In this document: one piece after another, positions 1-11,679 of the stretch
How the letters are laid out: each line of letters begins with the position of its first letter
Numbering within the stretch: position 1 is the stretch's first letter
Origin: Arcuatula senhousia
Lineage: Eukaryota > Mollusca > Bivalvia > Mytilida > Mytilidae
Direction of reading: 5' to 3'
DNA length: 64,000 nucleotides
Assembly (NCBI GenBank): GCA_963971305.1
Contig: OZ020305.1
Location: 12,433,001 to 12,497,000, forward strand
Program-made: the position numbers and the translations under genes
Notes under the pieces: model-generated
Database searches by the model: none
Told to the model about the DNA's origin: nothing
Seen by the model: the letters and a program-made list of their open reading frames with translations, nothing else

Positions 1-240
1 AACAGGTCAAAGCAACTACCATATTTAGAAACCACGTGATAATTTATGTACCTGTACATTTTTGTACTTTAACCAATCGACTCAATGAAAATATTTTACG
101 CTATTGTTTACTACTACTTTTGTTTTTGAATGAAAAAAGTACATTTTCCAATGGTCTCGCGACAAAAATTCAAGCATGTTAAATGCATGAAAATGGTGTT
201 TCAAATCTATTCCATGTTGGATTTTTCTGTCAATAATATA
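1..240. other. Left-edge AT-rich DNA, no gene seen
   Basis: No exon, splice pattern or recognised repeat is visible. If KCMF1 continues leftward, this is part of its intron after exon 6. Confidence 0.5.
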
Positions 241-2217
241 AAACAAGAGGCTCCCAGGAGCCTGAATCGCTCACCTGACATATGTGCCTTAAGTAAAGGT
301 TATAAGGCAAAATCTATTTAACATTGAAAGGGTCATAAGATAATAAGGGGATCATCTGACAATATGGTGGGTCTAAAGGTGCTGATCACTTTTGTTCTCA
401 ATCAAAATCTAAAAATCTGTCACCCTTTTTGAGTTATTTGCAAAAAAATGCAGTTTAACCTAATGTTCTATTTTTAGCCACAGCGGCCATGTTTTACAAC
501 CAATCAAAAATCCCCACAACAGTTCTATACACCTAATAATAATAAACAATAATACCAAGTTTGGTTCCATTTGGACTTAAAGTGTCAGAGGAGTTAACAT
601 TTTCAATATAAGGAAATGCAGTTAAAATGCTAAATTTTGACGTTCCAAGGGCAATAACTCCTCAAAGGAAAGGTCCTACAACGTTTACCCTGCTACAAAT
701 TTTGTAGATCTTGATGCGCTTAACAATATGCAATTTAAATTTCTCAAATATCTTGTATAGTTTTCAAGATATTGAGCTAAACAGGTGCAAAATTTGCAAA
801 AAATCCACAAAAAGGGCAATAACTCCTACATGGGTTGTTGGATTTTCTTCAAAATTTCAGAGCTGGTAGATCTTGAGGTGCTGATCACTTTTGTTCCAAA
901 TCAAAATTTTGAAATCTGTCACCGTTTTAGAGTTATTTGCAAAAAACTGCCATTTACCCCTATGTTCTATTTTTAGCCACATCGGCCATGTTTTACGACC
1001 AATCAAAAATCCCCACATCAGTTCTATACACCTAATGCTAAAAAACAACTATACCAAGTTTGGTTCCATTTGGACTTAAAGTGTCAGAGGAGTTAACGTT
1101 TTCAATGTAATGAGGAAATGCTGTTAAAATGCTAAATTTTGACATTCTAAGGGCAATAACTCCTAAAAGAAAAGGTCCTACAACGTTGACCCTATTACAT
1201 ATTTTGTAGATCTTGATGTGCTTAACAATATGCAATTTAAATTTCTCAAATATCTAGTATAGTTTTCAAGATATTGAGCTAAACAGGTGCAAATTTGCAA
1301 AAAATCCACAAAAAGGGCAATAACTCCTACATGGATTGTTGGATTTTCTTCAAAATTTCAGAGCTGGTAGATCTTGAGGTGCTGATCACTTTTGTTCCCA
1401 ATCAAAATTTTGAAATCTGTCACCGTTTTAGAGTTATTTGCAAAAAACTGCCATTTACCCCTATGTTCTATTTTTAGCCACAGCGGCCATGTTTTACGAC
1501 CAATCAAAAATCCCCACATCAGTTCTATACACCTAATGCTAATAAACAACTATACCAAGTTTGGTTCCATTTGGACTTAAAGTGTCAGAGGAGTTAACGT
1601 TTTCAATGTAATGAGGAAATGCTGTTAAAATGCTAAATTTTGACGTTCTAAGGGCAATAACTCCTAAAAGGAAAGGTCCTACAACGTTGACCCTGTTACA
1701 AATTTTGTAGATCTTGATGTGCTTAACAATATGCAATTTAAATTTCTCAAATATCTAGTATAGTTTTCAAGATATTGATCTAAACAGGTGCAAAATTTGC
1801 AAAAAATCCACAAAAAGGGCAATAACTCCTACATGGGTCGTTGGATTTTCTTCAAAATTTCAGGGTAGGTAGATCTTGAGGTGCTGATCACTTTTACCCT
1901 ATGCCAGAATTTTGATATCTGTAGCCGTTTTTGAGTTATTTGCAAAAAACTGCATTTTACCCCTATGTTCTATTTTTAGCCATGGCGGCCATGTTTTACG
2001 ACGAATCAAAAATCCCCACATCAGTTCTAAGCACCGAATGCTAATGAACAACCATACCAAGTTTGGTTGCAATTGGACTTATGGTGTCAGAGGAGTTAAC
2101 GTTTTAAAAAGTTTACAGACGACGGACGACGGACGACGGACGACGGACGACGGACGGACGACGGACGCCAAGTGATGACAATAGCTCACATGACCCTTCG
2201 GGTCAGGTGAGCTAAAA
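241..2217. repeat. 2-kb repeat with internal ~501-bp tandem units (copy 1)
   Basis: The element opens with a short palindrome (AGGCTCCCAGGAGCCT) followed by GCTCACCTGAC and closes with GTCAGGTGAGC, so the ends are inverted. Inside are about three and a half units of ~501 bp; the start ACAGG recurs at 781, 1283 and 1784. Each unit carries GGGCAATAACTCCT and a GTTTTACGACCAATC stretch. A GACGGACG microsatellite sits near the right end (about 2117-2166). Short ORFs in it recur from unit to unit and look like repeat shadows. A second copy is at 24355-25848. It resembles unclassified repeats abundant in bivalves. Confidence 0.85.
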
Positions 2218-2491
2218 AAGATATTCCTAGGAAGAACATCGGATAGCTGGTTTACACTATTCCACATGCAGTTTTCAATCATTTGGTGTTTACAATGTTT
2301 AAGATAAAATCACTCCCTTGTTCTGTTTGCAGGTGTTTTCCTTTTTTATAATCATGCAAAAGCTTGCATTTCTTGCTACCATTTAAAATAATGAGTTTTT
2401 TTCTTTTATCTTAAGTATCATGTACCATACATGTATTCAAATAAGAAAGTGACTTAATGTGCAGGAGCTTATCAGGTTTAACCTGCATCAT
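2218..2491. other. Unique spacer, no gene seen
   Basis: AT-rich DNA between two repeats, probably intronic or 3' to KCMF1 exon 6. Nothing recognisable was found. Confidence 0.4.
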
Positions 2492-2752
2492 ATTAGAACT
2501 TAAACATTGCTAATATATGCAATAAAAATAATCTAAGTCACTCAACGAGAAAATCAAGGTCAAGGTCAAAGATGGGGATGCAACTGTGCTAAGCTACTAC
2601 TGGGGCATATGTATACCAAGTTTCATCAACCCAGGACCTATAGTTGTTGAGATATGGAGGTGCTCATAAAACTTTTCTAAAAAGTTAACGTCACCCTCGC
2701 CGCCGGTAAAGTAACACCTATGTCCCGCTCTGCTTCGCAGGCGAGACAAAAA
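2492..2752 (+). repeat. Repeat family B, single unit
   Basis: One copy of a ~175-bp unit containing ATGCAACTGTGCTAAGC and AAGTTTCATCAACCCAGGAC, ending with CCGCCGGTAAAGTAACACC and GCAGGCGAGACAAAAACC. The same family occurs as three tandem units at 35700-36310 with the same ending, which identifies it as a dispersed repeat. Confidence 0.8.
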
Positions 2753-3106
2753 CCACATCCAATTTTCAAACCACCCACCTATAGAAGCGAATTTCCAAGC
2801 CCAACAATCAACTATAGATGCATTTTCTACTGACTTACAACCAAGTATAGATTTTTTATATTTTGCCTTCCCTGGGTCCCATGTATGTTTTGCTGGAACA
2901 GCCCTTACTGTGAGTGAATGCTAGTGCTTCCTTTTTAACAAACAGTGATCATAAAAGGGTTTTTGTTTAAATGAGGGAGAAAACTTGAAACCGCAGAGCA
3001 CAAATTAAGTGAAATAAACGCTGCACCAAAAGAGTGTTAATGTCTATGTTGGTGACAAGTCATGGAAAATCTCTTTGTTATATTTTGTGAATTTATATAA
3101 GTTTAC

Positions 3107-3259
3107 CTAGTCAACAGAAAAGGGGAGTTATTCTTAGCAGTATGACTGGTAGTACTCTGACTCTCATTGGTGGCCGTCACATTGCCACTGCTACCTCCTG
3201 CGGCATTGTTTTTATTTGTCTCTACTGGTCTCCTATTTGGTAATCTTTCTAAGTGTTGT
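3107..3259 (-). CDS. KCMF1: KCMF1 exon 6 (last visible)
   Basis: Encodes RQHLERLPNRRPVETNK, a Ser/Thr/Asn-rich linker and NNSPFLLTR. Acceptor CTTACAG, donor GTAAAC, phase 2 in and out. The TAA in frame just past the donor is intronic, because the family continues after LLTR. Confidence 0.88.
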
Positions 3260-6200
3260 CTGTAAGATATAATTATAGAGAACAACTTAATTTTAACTCA
3301 AAGATGGTAAATAAAAATCTTAAGACACAGCAATAGATTAACACTCATACTTACGAATAATTTATTAAAAACTTTTCACTTTTTTTTCGTTTCCAATAAT
3401 GGGCAAAATGTTGTTCACCAAATTCTTAGTTTGGCTCAACACACCATGTACAATGAATTTATCATTTGAACAGGAAATGTTGGCAGTTTTACCACTCATC
3501 TCACATGATAACGCTACAATTAATGGATGTTGATAGAATATCTATATATACCCATATTTTCCCATAAGAAATTTTCAGCTCAGAAATGTGAACTTGACAT
3601 TACAACAGTGTAAGGTCAAACATTGCTATCAAGAGAATTGTTTATCTGTTCAATTATGTCAAAACTCATTTAAACATCGTCTTATCTTAAAGTGAGATTT
3701 TTTTGGCTTGGGTTTAAATTTTTCAAATTTCAATCATCAATATTTTTGAAAAAATAAAACTACACAAATTTTGATTCAAAAAGATCACACATTACACTTT
3801 GTGCATGTTGTGATAATTAAACCTTTCAGCTTTTAAAACAGAATATATAGATATGCAAAATTAAAAACTTGCAGAAAAATCACCTTTTAGAATAACACAG
3901 CAGCAAAATTATTTATACATGCCTGGGAAACTTGCAAGTCGCAACCAAATATTGCTACCCAGAAGTTTATTGATACTTAGTGAAAGAACAATTTTTGCAA
4001 GAATCAGAGAAAGTCACTCCATGCGAAATTTTTCACAGATCTTAAATATACAAAAAATAATAGTTAAGCCTGTATCTTAAGCCAGAAATCATTTTATATT
4101 GTCGAGGCGTTCTATTAACCAGGACAAGTCTGGATTTATGGAAAAATGTAACTTAACATTATAAATTGAACAAAATAGACTGTTTTTGTTTTATTTACAA
4201 TCATTCAACAAATATACATGGAGTGACATTCTTCGATTTCTCAAATTTATTACATTAAATGTAAATCACAAAATTCCGGATCCCGGAATTTTGGTTGCGA
4301 CTTTCGAGTTTCCTATGCGTGTTATAAGTCTGACCCTGTACAGTTGATTTAACTATCTTGTGAGGACATTATTGATATACACACATAGGCTCAGGTAAAA
4401 CATTATGAAGTGATTGGAAAATACTCTTTATGAAAGACATGCATAGCAGGTTGCATAAAAACTACAATAAACTAATATCTAATGTAATACCATGAACTTT
4501 ACTAAAATGATTTGAAATATGATAGTCTACCAAATTCACATGCATTAAAAAGCACTGATAAAGCTTCATTTTAAGTGATCAAGGTCAAAAGAATTCATCA
4601 TTTTGCAGAGATAAATGTTGTGAAATGCTATATATTTAAATACGATGGCTCTTTACATCTCTGTTCATAATTCTGAAGATTTACAAAAAGTGGGAGCAAG
4701 TAAGCTCTATACACATTTTAAAAATTCTTATAAACATAAGCTTTTAAAAACATGTGCAAAAAGATGAGTTAACTCTCGTGACATGAAAATGTTTGGAGTT
4801 TGTTTTTTTTCTAGCCTGACTAAACCAAAGCTACAAGATTGTTAAAAAATAGAATTCTTTTGACCCTAAACAACCTTTTTTGTTGGAGGATTCCGATTAT
4901 ACAACAAGGTCTTACCTGAAATTGAGCACTGTGTTTGCATTCCAGGCCGATTGGTTGGGATTCCTACAGAACCAGGGAAAGCGTTATAACATATGCCATG
5001 AAAGGGTTACTTTATTGGCTAGGAAAAATTGTCCAAATCGTAACATACTAAAAAGTGCTTGTGTTTATATATTATCTTAAAATGTGCCACCCATTTCTTA
5101 TATCCCTTTCAATTAAGCTGCATATTTGCAATAGATTCAAAATTTAAATATGATTATCTGCAGTATTTTTCAATTTGAAGTAGTACAATTTACTAAAAGA
5201 TTAAAACTTATTGTGTATCTTAATACTGAACATCATCAAGTTGCACCATGAAATCAATTTAAACATGTTAAATAATCCTCCAACAAAAAAATTTAATGAA
5301 ACTACAATGATATGGGAGGTATAAATGTACAACATCAATGTTGGAGACACAAAAAGCATGATTGCTTCTAAATTCCTATACTAGTTGTCACTACTTGTGT
5401 TTTTCATTATATACATGTACTTCTGATTAAGAGTTTAAGATAAAACAATTTTATATGCCTATTTGTTTATTAAAGTGAACTTGAATTAAAAATTACCAAG
5501 TTGTCAAATTGAAATATATAATGATCTTTTATCTAACATTAACTTCTGTTCTGTGGCAGATCAAGAAATTTTCAAACAGGAGGGCCATCAATTTTTAAAA
5601 AATCTTCTGGAACCTCTTGTTTTATAAGTTCCCATCAAAATTTTCATGTCAAACGGGAGACTGCCCGCCTGGGACGCTGGTTCTAAATCTGCCTTTGCTG
5701 TTTATATCAAATGTTACGAGTAAATTTTAATGATCAACAAAAGATCAAGAATTTTCTGTTTTGGTTAATTTAGGCATGGTTAAGGCTAATTACTAATTAG
5801 CATTTATTTTAAATATATATCCCTAATGATAAGTCCGAAAAACTCTTTATAAAATGCATATTGAGAAGAAAGAAAAGTAAGCAAGTTTTCTGTTTATTAA
5901 AATTTTAGTTTTTAAATTTCAAATGCAATAAGCTATACTAGTTATGTTTAACAAGATACTAAGCACAGAGATCTAAAGCATTGCAAGTATGAACATAACA
6001 ATAAAAATTTTATAGACTTAAGATATGAAGATGAAGACTAAAGAATCATGATTTACTATATAGACTGGCCCCAAAATGATGCCAATCTATGAAATTATAC
6101 CTTTTTTTAGACAAGTAAAGTGATATGGTGATCTTGCTAAGGATTAAACTGTGATAATGAGAATCAAAATTTTCCTGGTCACACCTTTAACCCTACCTGG

Positions 6201-9200
6201 TAGATTGCAACTGCATTTCTAACTGTTGCAGTTGGGTAGATACACTCTGCGCAGCTGCAGCACGACTTCTGACACTTGACAACTGTGATAACAATTCTGC
6301 AATAGGATCCATCGTTTCTCTACCCCCTGGTGAAAGACCAGATAATGAAGTGCCAGAAAAATGCATGTTAGTACGTCTTGTTCTACCGCCGCCAGCCGCT
6401 ACTCGTCCAGTATGGGGGATTCTTCTTCCATGTCGAATTCCTGCATGTTCATCGTGCCACAGTTAAGGAATATATTATTATATATCACAATTTCACAAAA
6501 TACAATATTTCATGATTCTATTGTAAGCAGGAACTGCTTACCTTTCCGGAGCACCTGAGTTCAGTATTGTTTCGACTGGAGTTCATGTTGCTAATTGCAT
6601 GTAGGTTTTTATAGTATCTCCTGATTTTGTCTTTGCTTTTTCCGACTAATGTCATTAGATTGCCCCATTATTACACCTTTGCTTTTGTTTTTACATCAAA
6701 ATTACATTTGTATCAAGTTCTTGCAATTAAACAACAAATAAAGAGCATGCTATGAAGACATGGAAGAGAGATGCAAGTCTATTTTTAACAGATGCAATTT
6801 TCACTACTCTGTATTTTATAGTACTGTTTAATATTTTGATATTTTCATTTGTGTAATTTGTTTATTTCTACCTATTGTGGTTTTTTGCATATTACATTTG
6901 TTTTTGGTGTTTTTTATATTCACACACCAAGACCACTGCAAAACATTAACCATTTTTTTTTATCTATCTGCTCTTTTGTTTCAGTTGATTGAGAATCAAT
7001 CTGATTAAAGTCAGATCCATCTATTATTCCTTACTGCATGGTTTGCATGGTAGATCTGAAGACATCCCATTCTACTTTCGTTCTGATGACCTTTTTCAAA
7101 ATACTCTGGGTTTATCTTCTGAAGTAATGCTTCCAAATTCTTGGAAACTGCAATCTGATTGGTCAATTCAAAAGGCCATCAGAACAGAAAGTAGAATGGA
7201 ATGTCTTCAGATCTGCCAGTGACAGTAGGGTAGATAGATAGATAGATCTGATTTTAATCAGATTGTATGAGAATCTATACTGTGTCAAATTAGACTGTCA
7301 CAAATCAAATATGTGTACATTGAAAATATCTTAAATGTTAAGTATATGGAAATTTGTTACTTTTTCTTTTAAATTTTGGTTTATGTTATTGTGTGGTTTT
7401 GAGTGCGAAGAACAAATTAGTTAACAAAGGATATGAATTCTCTTGGGGTTCTGTGCTGTAGACTCAAATGTTCTGAAAAATCATCTGTCACATAGTTAGG
7501 TTCCCCTCCAGGGAGTGATGCACATATAGGACACACCTGAAATAAGAAATCAATTCAAATAAGTCACAAAATGATAATGTGGAGATTTTGCAAGATGTAA
7601 ATACACCTGGCAGTATAATATTAAATGGCAACTCAATAATAAACATGTCATGCATGTAATTGATATTCTATGATGACTTAAAAGCCAAGTTTTCATATCT
7701 GATTTTGCATGCAGAAAGCTGCCATGGCTGTTTCATTACATTATATCTACATAAATAGCACAATTAGTTTATAAAGTTTCCTTATATGATGTTGCATCTA
7801 ATGAGGAGCTGTTTAAAAAATAGAGTTGTCTTCATAAAATGTCTTAAATAAACAAACAACTTCATTTGACATGTTAAGCTTTGGAAGAGTGTTTCATATT
7901 TAAAATCCATTGGCTACGAATGTATGAAAATAAAAATGGAAATATTTCTGTTACAAAAAATAGTTAGCTGTACAATATCACATGTTTACCTGATGACGAA
8001 AAGTGTAGTATTGTAAACTTGCTGTTTGCAACCGTAAAATAGAGTTTTACAGCTTAAAATACATTACAATAATTTCATTCTTATGCAATCGACAAATTTT
8101 TTTTTTCCTTTTCATATTGAATTCTTAGTTTGGATTTATTTTCAATATGGAGTTCCCTCTTAGCCATGGCAGTAAGATCAGGGGTTTTAAGCAGGTTTAA
8201 CTATAATCAAATGAAAAAGAGTGATACCAAGAAATTGTTTTAGAATAGAATAAATACCACTTCATGAGAAGCCTCAACATGATCTGAGGCTACATGTTCC
8301 TGTAGTGTCGCATCTGTATATCCCATTTTACCACAGTATGGACATGTAAAAGCTTGAGGTTGGTCGGAACTCATGTTTTCTCCTCCATAAAATATATCTG
8401 CAACATACATGTAATAAAATAGGTAAGGTTGACGAGATGGTATTAATAATTACCAATATATATACAAAATTAAAATCATTACATGGGAAGGGCTAATTTG
8501 GATGGCTTTGACAAGATACACATGATACATGTAACTATTAAAGGACAATGTGATAGTACATGTATTTCACACTGTTTTTCTGTGCATGACCTTTCAAAAA
8601 CTTCTGAAAAATCTAAATGAGTGAAGGAACGATTTTTCTTCCATCCTTTTTGGTACAACCCATCCGATTTAACTATGGACTTTCCATTGTAGAATAAAGT
8701 GAAGTATGCAAACACAACAATGAAAATTTACGTCGTCATGATTGGCTTATTGCTAAGATACTTTTAAAAATCATGTGGTTTTCCATAAATGAGTCATCCA
8801 AATATTAAATCTGATTGGATATTGGTGAATGGATTGTGTTTTCCTACTGTGAGGAGTTGCGATTTTTGTTACCGATTGGCTTGTTCATGACGACGTAAAT
8901 TTTCATTGTTGTGTTTACACACTTCAATCGAAAGTCCATAGTTAAATTGGACAGGTTATATGTTTGGAGTCAACTGCAATTTAGCAGTCTCTACATTAAT
9001 GAGCTCACTAATCTGGCATATCACAAGATTATAAAGTAGCTGTTCAGTTATAATATATTGGTCTTTTATAAATATGATGAGCATAATTATGTAAAACATA
9101 CAATTTTTCTGTCAAGATGTATATATATTCTTATTTTGTTTTGGTTTAATCAATGTCAATGTTATTTTCTGCATCTTTACTAAAGTTTGATGTTTTTTTT

Positions 9201-11038
9201 TTTGGCTATATATCATGTTGTATATCTGAAGTTACAGTGTATGTTTTTCCTTCCTACTTTTGCACTAGTACTGGCTCTTAACCTCAATAAATAAAGTTTA
9301 TTTGTTGAACAGCTCTGTAGAGTTTCAGTTTGAAAAAGAAATGTCTATCATTTGCTTTATTTAATAAGGATCATGTTCATAGCTACCAAAATCATTCCTG
9401 GTGAGGATGCACTGCATTGGATGATCTGCAGTATGTCTAGATGTGGTTGCACCCGATTCATAGCAAGTTGAACAGAGGTCATAGTCATAGCATATCAAGC
9501 ACTTGTAGCGTCTTCCTTTAAAATTGCCCTTTAAACATGAATCACAGCTAACACCTAAAAATAAATCAACAACAAGATTAGTCACTACACGTATTTAATA
9601 TCAAATGAAACATGTGAAAGAAAATCTTTGATACAATGTAGATAAACTTATGCTCATTTTAGGCATCTCTATAGTGTATAGTGATGGAATTTCAGAAATT
9701 CAATTAAAACAATTATTATTACATTTGACCTACTTCAATTTCTAAATTTATACTTGTTTTATTATTAAAATGCACATGTATCAATTGGGATATTCCCGAA
9801 GGACTTATACAGTGATTAAAGAATGCTGATGATAATTATTTTTAAATAATTTATCTCAAGACCAGCTCATCATGCTCAAAGAACCTGGTGCAAGAGTACA
9901 TGAGTACAACACAGAAAAGCAGGTTTACAAAGACTTAAAACTTAAAAAAGTGCAAATCATCATATGCTCCTTAAGGGCGCAAAAATTGTCATGATGGTAG
10001 AAATGTCAATATTTAAGTTGTACTTTGAGCTGAATATTCCTTGAACGTCCAGTATAGCATGCTTGTTTTCCTGAACTTTTGGGGTCTTTTAAATGCTTTT
10101 TTCTTTACAAATTTTGGACGCCATTTAGTGCATATGTGACCAGCAAGAAAATCTACATGTAGTTTGTTTTTAATTTCCAATATATTTTTTTTCATTGTTC
10201 ATTTTATATCGCGATTGTATAAAAAAAATATATATATTTTCTCTTTTAAAATGTTCATACATGTAGATTTAACTTCGAAAGTGTCACAGGTTAGTTTAGT
10301 TTTAACATATTTATTTATCCTGGATTGGGAAACAAACTTTATGATTATATGAATCCCTCTCCAGCTAGCAGTTTGCGAGTGTGGCCTTTGCAACAGCCCC
10401 CACTCTTATTGAACTCTACAAAGGGGTTTTTAACGTGCATGGGGTATTGCTCTCAAAATACATTTGTACACAGGACAAACTTTTTTCGTCCCTTCCAAAG
10501 GACAAGCATGGTTCCTTGAGACCATCCTCGCAAATGGAGCCAAGAGAGAGTCGGAAAATTGGTTCATGAAATTTTGGCCCCTGACGAGGATCGAACCACA
10601 AACCTTGGTGTTAGTAGCCAGACGCGTTAACCAATACACCACCGGCTCTCTAACAGGTTGAATATTAGATGTTAGACATGTTAAAAATAAAATACAAAAG
10701 ACAATGAAGATTCTGGCAATAAATTGTGCTATGCCTGACAGTTTGGTCTATATATAATTCATTGCAAATGCTCTTCACAAAAGATTGAAAATGCCAGTGA
10801 TTTGTCAATTGCAAGACTGGACTTCCTGTTGACAAAAGAAAACAGCTGTATTACTGCATTCAATAAAACCTATAATGTCCCAAAAGCATTACACTGGCAT
10901 TATATCTGGGTGAATAACTATATGTTCATTGAAAAGAATGCACGTAGTATGTGTTTTATTTAGGCAGATACTTATTTTTATTTCAAGAAGAGGCCATTTT
11001 GTCGACAAAATTATCAACTCACCCTCATGCCTCGACAT
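3107..11038 (-). CDS. KCMF1: KCMF1, ZZ-type zinc-finger E3 ubiquitin ligase (3' end missing)
   Basis: KCMF1 is a RING-less E3 ubiquitin ligase that works with UBR4 in proteasomal and lysosomal protein turnover. Six coding exons are seen: 11038-11023, 9554-9387, 8397-8258, 7536-7435, 6453-6197 and 3259-3107. They give 278 residues plus two bases. The protein starts MSRHEGVSCDSC, then a ZZ zinc finger (about residues 6-60), a C2H2-like finger (CPYCGKMGYT), a second Cys/His motif (CPICASLPGGEP) and a low-complexity Gln/Ser/Thr region ending NNSPFLLTR. Vertebrate KCMF1 is about 380 residues, so roughly the last 100 are absent; no matching exon was found from 1 to 3106 and it is probably beyond the left edge. 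Introns are GT-AG except intron 4, which is AT-AC. Phase is consistent at every junction. A CRE/E-box lies about 160 bp upstream of the ATG. Family identity is very secure. Confidence 0.93.
3260..6196 (-). other. KCMF1 intron 5, no other gene seen
   Basis: AT-rich intron with no supported exon, RNA gene or clear repeat. The short ORF at 4880-5080 has no family resemblance or codon bias. Confidence 0.6.
6197..6453 (-). CDS. KCMF1: KCMF1 exon 5
   Basis: Begins DEHAGIRHGRRIPHTGRV, continues through TNMHFSGTS and the conserved MDPIAELLSQLS, and ends in a Gln-rich stretch (QLQQLEMQLQ). Donor GTAGGG. Length 257 nt, phase 0 in and phase 2 out. Confidence 0.92.
6454..7434 (-). other. KCMF1: U12-type AT-AC intron in KCMF1
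   Basis: Read on the minus strand the intron begins ATATCCTTTG (from 7434) and ends TTCCTTAACTGTGGCAC (6470-6454). ATATCCTTT is the U12 5' splice-site consensus. TTCCTTAAC is the U12 branch-site consensus, with its branch adenosine about 9-10 nt from the terminal AC. No GT-AG pair at this place keeps the frame and restores the conserved DE...GIRH segment, while AT-AC does so exactly, phase 0. The intron also contains an inverted-repeat element at 6991-7274. Confidence 0.88.
6991..7274. mobile_element. Inverted-repeat (MITE-like) element
   Basis: The outer arms read GAGAATCAATCTGATTAAAG (left) and its near-complement TTAATCAGATTG...GAGAATC (right, 7254-7274). A second inner pair, AGATCTGAAGACATCCCATT near 7052 and AATGTCTTCAGATCT near 7199, makes almost the whole element self-complementary. 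It lies inside the AT-AC intron of KCMF1. No coding capacity. Confidence 0.75.
7435..7536 (-). CDS. KCMF1: KCMF1 exon 4
   Basis: Thirty-four codons: VCPICASLPGGEPNYVTDDF onward to RTPREF. The acceptor is a normal TTTCAG. The 3' side has no GT; the exon is followed directly by ATATCCTTT, a U12 AT-AC donor. Confidence 0.9.
8258..8397 (-). CDS. KCMF1: KCMF1 exon 3, C2H2-type finger
   Basis: Encodes IFYGGENMSSDQPQAF then CPYCGKMGYTDATLQEHV with a following SDH: a C-x2-C...H-x4-H finger. The acceptor is TTGCAG and the donor GTATTT, phase 0 after GTG. Length is 140 nt. Confidence 0.95.
8659..8956. mobile_element. Inverted-repeat (foldback) element in KCMF1 intron 2
   Basis: Arms of about 90 bp around AACTATGGACTTTCCATTG / AATCGAAAGTCCATAGTT and AATGAAAATTTACGTCGTCATG / CATGACGACGTAAATTTTCA face each other across a ~130-bp centre. 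The minus-strand ORF over it is a shadow of the element. Confidence 0.75.
9387..9554 (-). CDS. KCMF1: KCMF1 exon 2, ZZ zinc finger
   Basis: Encodes the ZZ finger from GVSCDSCLKGNF through CLICYDYDLCSTCYESG to HPMQCILTRNDF. The zinc ligands CxxC, CxxC, CxxC and the His pair are present. The acceptor is TTTTAG; the donor is GTAGCT, phase 1. Confidence 0.95.
9600..10349. other. KCMF1 intron 1, left part, nothing seen
   Basis: AT-rich intronic sequence with no supported exon or repeat. Confidence 0.5.
10350..10650 (-). mobile_element. tRNA-derived SINE (minus strand)
   Basis: From 10650 leftward the minus strand reads like a tRNA gene: A-box-like GGTGTATTGGTTAACGC and B-box GGTTCGATCCT within 75 nt. 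A 220-bp unrelated body follows, containing GCACGTTAAAAACCCC. No 3' cloverleaf closure or terminator fits a real tRNA gene, so a SINE is the better reading. The A-box/B-box pair would act as an internal RNA polymerase III promoter. Confidence 0.75.
11023..11038 (-). CDS. KCMF1: KCMF1 coding exon 1
   Basis: Sixteen coding bases give MSRHE plus one base of a Gly codon, followed by the donor GTGAGT. The stretch is too short for ORF finding. It was recognised because MSRHEGVSCD is the conserved family N-terminus and the phase fits exon 2. Confidence 0.9.
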
Positions 11039-11250
11039 TCTTATTTAAAGTCTATGAATCGCAGAATAAAATTTTACTCGTTAGACCCGATAACCAAGAG
11101 GCTTAACCAATCCGGTTTAAGCATGTAAATAGGTATGAAATAAGGAATATTTTAGGAAAATCCAAGGTTACATTTCTTGGCAAATGGGAACCATGATGAC
11201 GTCACGTGATTTCTCGAATAATTTTAACCAAACGAGAAATTTATTAACAA
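11039..11250 (-). promoter_or_regulatory. KCMF1 5' UTR and putative promoter with overlapping CRE and E-box
   Basis: TGACGTCACGTGA at 11197-11209 combines a perfect CRE (TGACGTCA) with an E-box (CACGTG) about 160 bp upstream of the KCMF1 ATG. Such composite sites bind ATF/CREB and bHLH-ZIP factors. Function here is inferred from position; no transcript start is visible. Confidence 0.5.
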
Positions 11251-11679
11251 AAATTTAAGAAAATGTTTTCCTTGGTTTGTTCTTTCTGGCAATATGTTTT
11301 ATGTTATATAGGCATTAAAATAATTAATTTAAAAAATTAAATTTAATTAACATAAATATAACAAATAACCGATAATTTATCTGAATAAAAAAGCACTGTA
11401 ACGACCAGATAAAAGACCTAAATTAAAGAAGTACTTCTGTACCCGACTCGAAAAAATGTGCTATTCCAATTTTATTAACGAAGAATCAAATCGAATATCT
11501 AAAATTCCAAAAAAAAAAAAGAACCAAAAAACAACCACAACAAAAAAAAACAATCAAACAACAGAGAGACAAAAAAGAAAGAAAAGAAATACAAAACTGC
11601 AAGGAGTCTTTAACATTTCGCCAGTAAACCAACTTGTTATATGAAACATTGTAGATGTTAATTTGACAAATCAGAAAAG
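11251..11679. other. Spacer with A-rich low-complexity tract
   Basis: Runs of A and AAC/AAG (about 11505-11600). The small ORF across it is Lys/Asn/Thr low complexity and not a credible gene. Nothing else is seen. Confidence 0.5.

Noticed and set aside
857..1736. Recurring 60-65-residue ORFs on both strands
   Set aside because: They recur with each 501-bp repeat unit and on both strands, as expected of repeat shadows.
1..3106. A last KCMF1 exon in the left flank
   Set aside because: No stretch encodes the conserved LNDP... continuation, and most of the region is repeat.
6196..7435. GT-AG splicing between KCMF1 exons 4 and 5 (for example to CATGCAG|GAATTC)
   Set aside because: No GT in the right phase follows exon 4, and that acceptor would delete the conserved DEHA residues. 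AT-AC fits without loss.
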